NCBI GenBank assembly: GCA_938038205.1
Contig: CALHSA010000029.1
Location: forward strand, 1 to 30,184
From: an uncultured bacterium
GTDB lineage: Bacteria > Bdellovibrionota_C > UBA2361 > JANWWW01
Reading direction: 5' to 3'
DNA length: 30,184 bases
Position numbers and translations under genes: made by a program. The notes below the pieces were generated by a model that was not told where the DNA came from, did not search any database, and saw only the letters and a program-made list of their open reading frames with translations. How positions within the stretch are numbered: position 1 is the stretch's first letter; each line of letters begins with the position of its first letter. This document shows, in pieces, positions 25,253-30,184 of the stretch.

Positions 25253-25609
25253 TTATTCTTTTGCTTCTTCTTTGATCAGCTTGTTCTCATCCAAAAACTC
25301 AATCTCAATCTCTGACTCAATAGCCTTATTATTTACTCTCTTTACAAGAACAGGTGAGCTTATACTTAAAACTGTGCAATCCCCTTGCCTTTTGTAATCT
25401 ATGTCAAAACCGCTTACATCAATAACAAAGTACTTTTCAATCACAGAGATTAAGGCACTCCTAAACTCATCAAGCTCTCTACTGGTCAAACCTGCTCTAT
25501 CCTGAACAAGAACAACAGTTAAACGATTCTTGGCGATAAAATTACTCGCAGATCTGCGGTTCTTTTTACCAAAAAAATGACCAAAAACGTTTTTAATAAG
25601 TTCAAACAT
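25253..25609 (-). CDS. minE: Cell division topological specificity factor MinE
   Basis: 118 residues, about 30 more than E. coli MinE. The N-terminal amphipathic helix (FELIKNVFGHFFGKK) is the membrane-targeting part, followed by AKNRLTVVLVQDRAGL, the anti-MinCD contact helix/strand. The C-terminal dimer domain reads LISVIEKYFVIDVSGFDIDYKRQGDCTVLSISSPV. The extra C-terminal tail is acidic. It drives MinD ATP hydrolysis so that MinCD oscillates or is excluded from midcell. The start is 2 bases after the minD stop. Confidence 0.93.
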   Translation of the reverse strand: MFELIKNVFGHFFGKKNRRSASNFIAKNRLTVVLVQDRAGLTSRELDEFRSALISVIEKYFVIDVSGFDIDYKRQGDCTVLSISSPVLVKRVNNKAIESEIEIEFLDENKLIKEEAKE

Positions 25610-25611
25610 TT

Positions 25612-26439
25612 TCAGTCTCCAAATTTAAACATTCTTGTGAGTTTATTCCAGATATTTTCTCTCTCCCAATCATCAAGTGGAATACTTTCACCTAGCAGTC
25701 TGCCTGCTAATTTTATAAACGCTCCTCCAGCTTTCGATTTCGGGTTATATACTACCGGCTCACCATAATTAGCTGAGATTATGATAGAGTCATCTTTAGG
25801 GACAACACCCAGTAGTGGAATACTTAAAATTTCTTGAATATCCTGAACAGATAACATGTCACCTCTTCTGGCCATATCAACATCAAATCTGTTAATAACC
25901 AATCTACTCTCCATTTGCTGTGCTGATATTAAGCCAATAACTTTATCAACATCTCTTAGAGAGGTTACCTCGGGGGTTGTTACCAATATTGCCTCATCAG
26001 CAACTCCTACAGAGGTTTTAAATCCGTGCTCGATACCAGCAGGACTATCTATAAGTATGAAATCAAACTCCTTCCTAAAAAAATCAACAACTTGCCTAAA
26101 ATCTTCCAAAGATACAGATTCTTTATCATCTGTTTGAGAAGCAGGTAATAAGTACAAGTTCGAGGATTTTTTACTTCTTATGATTGCTTGTGCTGGCTTA
26201 CACTCACCTCGGACAACATCAACAAGATTGAAAACAACCCTGTTCTCTAAACCAAGCATAACATCCAGATTTCTTAATCCAATATCTGCATCTACAACAA
26301 GAACCCTAACACCCTTAAGAGCCAATGCAGCACCTAGATTTGCGGTTGTTGTCGTTTTTCCTACCCCTCCTTTACCTGAAGTAACAACATATACCTGAGC
26401 ACCGCTTTTCCTGCCTTTTGGTTCCTCCATCATATTCAT
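25612..26439 (-). CDS. minD: Septum site-determining ATPase MinD
   Basis: 275 residues. Deviant Walker A SGKGGVGKTTTTANLG (from residue 21), VLVVDADIGLRNLDVMLGLENRVVFNLVDV, DSPAGIEHGF and the C-terminal amphipathic membrane-targeting helix WNKLTRMFKF identify MinD. ATP-bound dimers recruit MinC to the membrane; MinE releases them. ATG at 26439 is taken; ATGs at 26433 and 26430 are alternatives that shorten the protein by 2-3 residues. Confidence 0.97.
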   Translation of the reverse strand: MNMMEEPKGRKSGAQVYVVTSGKGGVGKTTTTANLGAALALKGVRVLVVDADIGLRNLDVMLGLENRVVFNLVDVVRGECKPAQAIIRSKKSSNLYLLPASQTDDKESVSLEDFRQVVDFFRKEFDFILIDSPAGIEHGFKTSVGVADEAILVTTPEVTSLRDVDKVIGLISAQQMESRLVINRFDVDMARRGDMLSVQDIQEILSIPLLGVVPKDDSIIISANYGEPVVYNPKSKAGGAFIKLAGRLLGESIPLDDWERENIWNKLTRMFKFGD

Positions 26440-26476
26440 TACTTTAAACTAAACAAAATTTTTATGCAAAGTGTAG

Positions 26477-27169
26477 CTACTTAAAACCTCTTGAGTAAAT
26501 TTTGGAATTATAGGGCTCGATTACAATAATATCATCATCCAACCTTGCGACCTCAGGCTTTATTCCTTTTGACTGAATACCACTCTCTCCTCGGCTTATA
26601 ACACTACCAATCCTTAACTGAGTTGGGGCCATTGTTAAAGCAAAAATGATACTTTTTGGCTTCTCTTCAAATGCTCCAGCATGAGCCAATCCCCTTAGGG
26701 CTCCTAACACAAAAATATCACCTCCTGCAACAATCTCTGAGGCATGATTAGCATCACCAACAAGCACTAAACTTTGCGCAGTTTCAACTTTTTGCCCACT
26801 TCGCAAAGGTCCAAAGATAACGATGGCGCTTTTGCTGTCTTCAACATCAATTTTTTTAAGATCATTTGGTATCAAATCTTTATCATCAAATATTCCAAAA
26901 TCTAAATTAAAAGGAGTTTTGCTCTCTTCGTTCTGATCTACCTCAGCATAAAATTCTTCCCTTAAAATTTGCGAAACACTATTAAATAACTCATACTCTG
27001 GAATCTCGGGCTCCCAAAGAAGCTCAATTTTAGCCCCTTTTAAAAACCCTGCACGTGCGGCGAGGTACTCTCTAAGTTTATTTAAATCAACCTTTCTTGA
27101 AGTATCAATTTTTAGTTTTAAAAAAGTTTTACTTCCTGTTAGTAGGAAAGGCGTATAACCTTCACTCAT
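26477..27169 (-). CDS. minC: Septum site-determining protein MinC
   Basis: 230 residues. The divergent N-terminal domain (FSEG..PFLLTGSKTFLKLKID-like start, LREYLAARAGFLKGAKIELLW) inhibits FtsZ. The C-terminal beta-helix domain is clear: GPLRSGQKVETAQSLVLVGDANHASEIVAGGDIFVLGALRGLAHAG with further turns after it; this part dimerises and binds MinD. First gene of minCDE, 37 bases before minD. Its TAAAAT box (27181-27186, minus strand) ends 11 bases before the ATG, back-to-back with the divergent exoribonuclease promoter. Confidence 0.93.
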   Translation of the reverse strand: MSEGYTPFLLTGSKTFLKLKIDTSRKVDLNKLREYLAARAGFLKGAKIELLWEPEIPEYELFNSVSQILREEFYAEVDQNEESKTPFNLDFGIFDDKDLIPNDLKKIDVEDSKSAIVIFGPLRSGQKVETAQSLVLVGDANHASEIVAGGDIFVLGALRGLAHAGAFEEKPKSIIFALTMAPTQLRIGSVISRGESGIQSKGIKPEVARLDDDIIVIEPYNSKIYSRGFK

Positions 27170-27175
27170 GTAGCG

Positions 27176-27205
27176 TTTAAATTTTACAGCAAGTAAGATT
27201 AGAAT
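27176..27205 (+). promoter_or_regulatory. Candidate promoter of the exoribonuclease gene
   Basis: TTTAAA (27176-27181), 18 bases, TAGAAT (27200-27205), then 12 bases to the GTG. The hexamers are identical to those ahead of the tRNA pair at 1679-1707. Confidence 0.4.
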
Positions 27206-27217
27206 TCATAATTAATT

Positions 27218-29107
27218 GTGAATATTTTGGTCTTTTTTTACTCAAAAAAAACTGTAGCGTCTGGTTGGAAAGTATCTGAATCTGAGAAATTTATAGACGT
27301 TGAAACAGAGGATAATCAAGTTACTCACTTAAAAAAAGAGAGGGTTCTGTTTACACTTAAACTTAGCAAACGTTTAAGTTTTGAAGAGCTCAATCAGATT
27401 AAGAATAAAGCCACTGAGCTTGATCTTGAGGAGGTGTGGGAGGTTATCCATGGGTATGAATCGCAGGTTAAGGCTGAAGAGCTTGCAAATCTAGTCTACG
27501 GCACCTATTCGGATGATAATCTTGTCCAGCTTGTTTATCATCTTTTTTTAGATAACACATTTTTCTCGTTTAAGAATGGCTTTTTCTATCCCAATGAAAG
27601 AAGCACAGTTATTCAAAGAAAAATTGAAAGAGCAAAAAAACAAGCTTTAGCTGAGAAAGCAAATCAAGTTATAAAATGGATTAATGGCGAGGATGTACAG
27701 CTTAAGTCAGAAGTTTTAAAACAACTCCTCTCTTTTGTGTTTGACAACCAAGAGAAAGATGAACTACTAGAAGAGATTCGGTCTCAAACGGGTTTCTCAA
27801 ATGATACTCTTAAAACTAGAGTTCTTAAAGCTCTTCAGCAAAGGAATATTATAACCCCACTAACAAATATTCCATTCTTAAAATCAGGTATAGAACCCTT
27901 GGCTTTTAAGGTAGATTACAATGAAGCTATTTTTGATGATTTACCGGAGGTTACCCTTGAGCCTGAGTTAATCTCAGTTGACAACAAAGATACTCTTGAT
28001 ATTGATGATGCCTTCTCATTTAAAAAAACTAATCATGAGTATCATTTAAGCATTGCAATATCCAATGTAGGGCCTATCTTTGCCTCATCTGATCTCCTGA
28101 AAAAATTACCCGAAAGACCAACAAGTATTTACATGCCCGACACAGTTATTCATATGTTACCTATTGAACTGGCAACACACCTACTTAGTTTAAAGGCCGG
28201 AGAGTTTAAGCCAGTGATGCTTATAAGTACTGTGTTGTCATCTGAGGCTGAGGTTAAAGCATATCAGATTAAATTCTGTAAAACTAGGGTCGCAAAAAAT
28301 CTTAGCTATGAGGAATTTGATGTTTTACTTGAGACTGATTATTTAGATTTACTTAAACTTTGTGAGCAGCTAAGACTGATCCGAGTAAGGAATGGCGCGA
28401 TTGATTTTAAAAAATCAGAGATTGAGGTACGTGTTAATGAAGAGGGAAGAATTGTAACCTCAAGTGTTATTAAAACACCAGCAAGATTAGTTATAGAGGA
28501 GCTTATGATTCTAACAAATTTTATTCTAGCAAAGTTTTTTGTTGAGAACGAGCTTCCTGGAATTTTTAGAGGTCAACAGATTGTAAATAAGAACTCATTA
28601 GATGAGATTTTGCAAATTCAGAATGAGAATGTAAGGAATTATAAACTGAGATCTGTTTTTGGTAGATCGGAGTTTCAAGTAGAGCCGGTAAGACATGATG
28701 GTTTAGGGCTACCATTTTACATGCAAGCAACAAGCCCCATAAGAAGATTTTTTGACTTACTCTGTCAGCTTCAAGTCTGGTTAAAATTAAGAGGTAATCC
28801 CACCCTTTCAAAAAAAGATCTTCAACATTATATCTCTCTATCTTTACCATTTTTAGAGACATTTCAGTTAGCACAAAGAGACGCTAAGAGGTATTACATT
28901 TTAAGGTACTTACAACAAGAGCGTATTGAGTTCTTGAAAGGAATTGTAGTTAACAAAACTCCTGGAGGTTATGTAGTTGAGATTCCGGATTACGAGCTAT
29001 TCTGTTATGTAAAAACATCTCAGGCGCTTGAGTTAGGCGCAGAGATAAAGTTAAAAGTAGATACAGTAAACCCAGAATATCTAACCCTATTTGTTTCTCA
29101 CTGCTAA
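27218..29107 (+). CDS. RNase II/R family 3'-5' exoribonuclease
   Basis: 629 residues from a GTG. A ~240-residue N-terminal part, without recognisable cold-shock motifs and with a winged-helix-like stretch (residues ~170-215), precedes the RNB domain. The catalytic aspartates are D255, D261, D263 and D264 (DNKDTLDIDDA), the same spacing as in E. coli RNase II. RNB continues with TSIYMPDTVIHMLP and ends with YMQATSPIRRFFDLLCQLQVWL. A C-terminal S1-like barrel (FLKGIVVNKTPGGYVVEI) covers the last ~60 residues. It degrades RNA to nucleotides processively. Architecture is nearer to the RNase II type common in cyanobacteria and chloroplasts than to E. coli RNase R; the symbol is left open. Confidence 0.9.
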   Translation: MNILVFFYSKKTVASGWKVSESEKFIDVETEDNQVTHLKKERVLFTLKLSKRLSFEELNQIKNKATELDLEEVWEVIHGYESQVKAEELANLVYGTYSDDNLVQLVYHLFLDNTFFSFKNGFFYPNERSTVIQRKIERAKKQALAEKANQVIKWINGEDVQLKSEVLKQLLSFVFDNQEKDELLEEIRSQTGFSNDTLKTRVLKALQQRNIITPLTNIPFLKSGIEPLAFKVDYNEAIFDDLPEVTLEPELISVDNKDTLDIDDAFSFKKTNHEYHLSIAISNVGPIFASSDLLKKLPERPTSIYMPDTVIHMLPIELATHLLSLKAGEFKPVMLISTVLSSEAEVKAYQIKFCKTRVAKNLSYEEFDVLLETDYLDLLKLCEQLRLIRVRNGAIDFKKSEIEVRVNEEGRIVTSSVIKTPARLVIEELMILTNFILAKFFVENELPGIFRGQQIVNKNSLDEILQIQNENVRNYKLRSVFGRSEFQVEPVRHDGLGLPFYMQATSPIRRFFDLLCQLQVWLKLRGNPTLSKKDLQHYISLSLPFLETFQLAQRDAKRYYILRYLQQERIEFLKGIVVNKTPGGYVVEIPDYELFCYVKTSQALELGAEIKLKVDTVNPEYLTLFVSHC

Positions 29108-29190
29108 TAAAATTTAGGCACACTGAAAGAATAGGAATTAGAGGGTGTTTTAAAGAATTAATACAAGTTTAAAAAACCGCATAAATGCGA

Positions 29191-29293
29191 GAGTAAAAAC
29201 TAGCTTAAATTAAAAGCACAAGTAACAGCTTAAATAAAAGCATCAATAAGCATAAATAAGTAAGAGTAAAACTAACAGGTTAAACATAAGTAC
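29191..29293 (+). repeat. Degenerate direct repeats (about 24-30 bases, three copies)
   Basis: Copies at 29191-29219, 29220-29243 and 29264-29293 share the pattern RAGTAA..., then AGCTTAAA or AGGTTAAA, then TAAAAGCA-like ends, with small gaps between and within copies. Too irregular and short for CRISPR; more like decayed tandem repeats or repeated protein sites. Confidence 0.35.
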
Positions 29294-29960
29294 ATATTTT
29301 ATTAAGCATGTACAAAATAAGCTCAAGTTTAAGTATTAGCTACACAGCGCTTAATTTAATATGCCCCTAGCTGAGCAAAGTTAAGAGCACAGGGTAAAGT
29401 TTTTGTTCTTCTGTAAATCGTAATTTTAGAATGCCTATTGAGTTTATGTAAGATATAACTATTAAAGCCAATCTAATTAAATGTTTAAGCTTTTAAATAC
29501 TTTGCAAACATTTAAGCAGTATTTTTAGTTAATTTTTTACAAGAGTTTCTTTTAGTAAATTTATCTTTAAATAACGATGTTATGATATTAATTCTACACT
29601 TGCTATGTAGGTGGGTAGATACAAGTAAGGAAAATAGAGATTCAAAGAATTAACTTGTAACTTTTTTTTAGCAGCTTAATCGATAAGGGTAAAAAACATA
29701 AGCTAGATGGAAAAGGCAATTTTTGTTTTTTTTTATACGATTTGAAATAGATTTTTAAAGACGAAAAAATCTTAGGTCTAGCTTAAAAATTACTCTACAA
29801 GGCTAAGCTTAAAACTAGATGATAGTTATATTTTGGACTTAGAATTATTCTGAGTTTAAATGCTTACTTAAGATCTACAACTTTAGAATTAGCTTTAAAA
29901 TTTTACCTTATTTAAGACGTAAACACAGAACAAAAAGTTCGTTTGATATTTAAAATATTT

Positions 29961-29966
29961 TATAAT
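29961..29966 (+). promoter_or_regulatory. Candidate -10 box of the last gene
   Basis: A consensus TATAAT lies 12 bases before the ATG at 29979. The -35 at the right distance is poor (TTCGTT); a TTGATA at 29943-29948 is only 12 bases away. Confidence 0.35.
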
Positions 29967-29978
29967 TAAGCTCTAATA

Positions 29979-30184
29979 ATGTTTGAGTATTCTCCGGAAA
30001 TAAGATTAAGAAATATCGTAAATTATTTCTCTAGAAGTTTACCAGACAGATTTGTTTTTGAAATTTCAGTTCAAGAGAGAGAATTACCCGGTTCACCTGA
30101 CGACGCTGAGAGTATGTTAATAATAGACATTTTAGAAAACAGTGAGGGTGTAGCCACATTTAGTTTAGTGCTTAATAAAGAAAG
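29979..30184 (+). CDS. Partial CDS at the right edge, function unknown
   Basis: ATG at 29979 opens a frame that stays open to the end of the window (68 codons): MFEYSPEIRLRNIVNYFSRSLP and on through ELPGSPDDAESMLIIDILENSEG. The alternation of charged and hydrophobic residues and a codon pattern like the neighbours suggest a real gene. Cytoplasmic by look; no motif that I recognise in this fragment. Confidence 0.6.
   Translation, partial: MFEYSPEIRLRNIVNYFSRSLPDRFVFEISVQERELPGSPDDAESMLIIDILENSEGVATFSLVLNKE

Larger units (their letters stand above)
29108..29978. other. Non-coding gap of 871 bases rich in GCTTAA/TTAAGC
   Basis: No frame of useful length and no RNA gene signature. By hand count the hexamer GCTTAA or its complement TTAAGC occurs ten times: near 29203, 29228, 29302, 29349, 29485, 29513, 29674, 29781, 29807 and 29966. 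For a random sequence of this composition fewer than one is expected. The left part holds degenerate direct repeats, and inverted repeats occur at 29290-29313 (GTACAT/ATGTAC) and 29479-29513 (AAATGTTT/AAACATTT). Confidence 0.65.

Noticed and set aside
29191-29293. CRISPR array
   Set aside because: The three repeats differ in length and sequence, have no regular unique spacers, and no cas genes are nearby.
29108-29978. Origin of replication, tmRNA, RNase P RNA or SRP RNA in the large gap
   Set aside because: No cluster of DnaA boxes and none of the conserved cores of these RNAs could be found on either strand.

Overview
The window reads as a gene-dense, low-G+C chromosome segment (about one third G+C by eye) from a diderm bacterium. 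Evidence for an outer membrane is a signal-peptide beta-barrel porin-like protein, a LapA/LapB-like protein and a System I cytochrome c maturation (ccm) operon. TGA is used as a normal stop and the single tRNA-Trp has anticodon CCA, so the code is standard. I cannot name the phylum from sequence alone: the leucyl-tRNA synthetase looks of the Planctomycetes/Verrucomicrobia kind to me, and the CcmE is of the Cys type known from delta-proteobacteria and archaea.

Layout. 1-1.66 kb: end of a GAF-like regulatory protein, convergent with a saccharopine/lysine-dehydrogenase-family enzyme. 1.7-1.9 kb: tRNA-Thr, tRNA-Trp and a bidirectional terminator. 1.95-5.0 kb (minus): outer-membrane protein, MerR-like regulator, pyruvate kinase. 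5.0-7.6 kb: a basic unknown protein, a CsaB-like pyruvyl transferase overlapping a UPF0173 metallo-hydrolase, a possible small secreted protein and tRNA-Arg. 7.66-8.47 kb: a non-coding gap. 8.5-11.2 kb (minus): an ALDH7-type aldehyde dehydrogenase and a LapA-plus-TPR fusion. 11.2-15.2 kb (plus): ccmE-F-A-B-C-D, tightly overlapped. 15.2-18.3 kb: rpsK (minus) divergent from leuS (plus). 18.3-25.2 kb (minus): rpsG-fusA-tuf-rpsJ-rplC-rplD-rplW followed by an unknown 360-residue protein. 25.25-29.1 kb: minC-minD-minE (minus) divergent from an RNase II-family exoribonuclease (plus). 29.1-29.98 kb: a second non-coding gap with an unusual repeated motif, then the start of another gene.

Themes. (1) The ribosomal superoperon is broken: rpsL is missing ahead of rpsG, rplB and the rest of the S10/spc genes are missing after rplW, and rpsK sits alone. 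(2) The ccm operon is strongly derived: CcmE carries CxxxY in place of HxxxY, CcmC lacks the first haem-ligand His and has an altered WWD motif, and CcmA has lost its Walker B Glu and switch His. (3) The lysine/saccharopine dehydrogenase-like enzyme and the ALDH7-type enzyme could form a lysine-to-aminoadipate route. (4) Genes are packed so that convergent stops overlap or nearly touch, and most first genes have a -10-like box only 6-12 bases before the start codon with no Shine-Dalgarno. Against that compactness the two 0.8-0.9 kb non-coding gaps stand out; the second carries ten copies of GCTTAA/TTAAGC.
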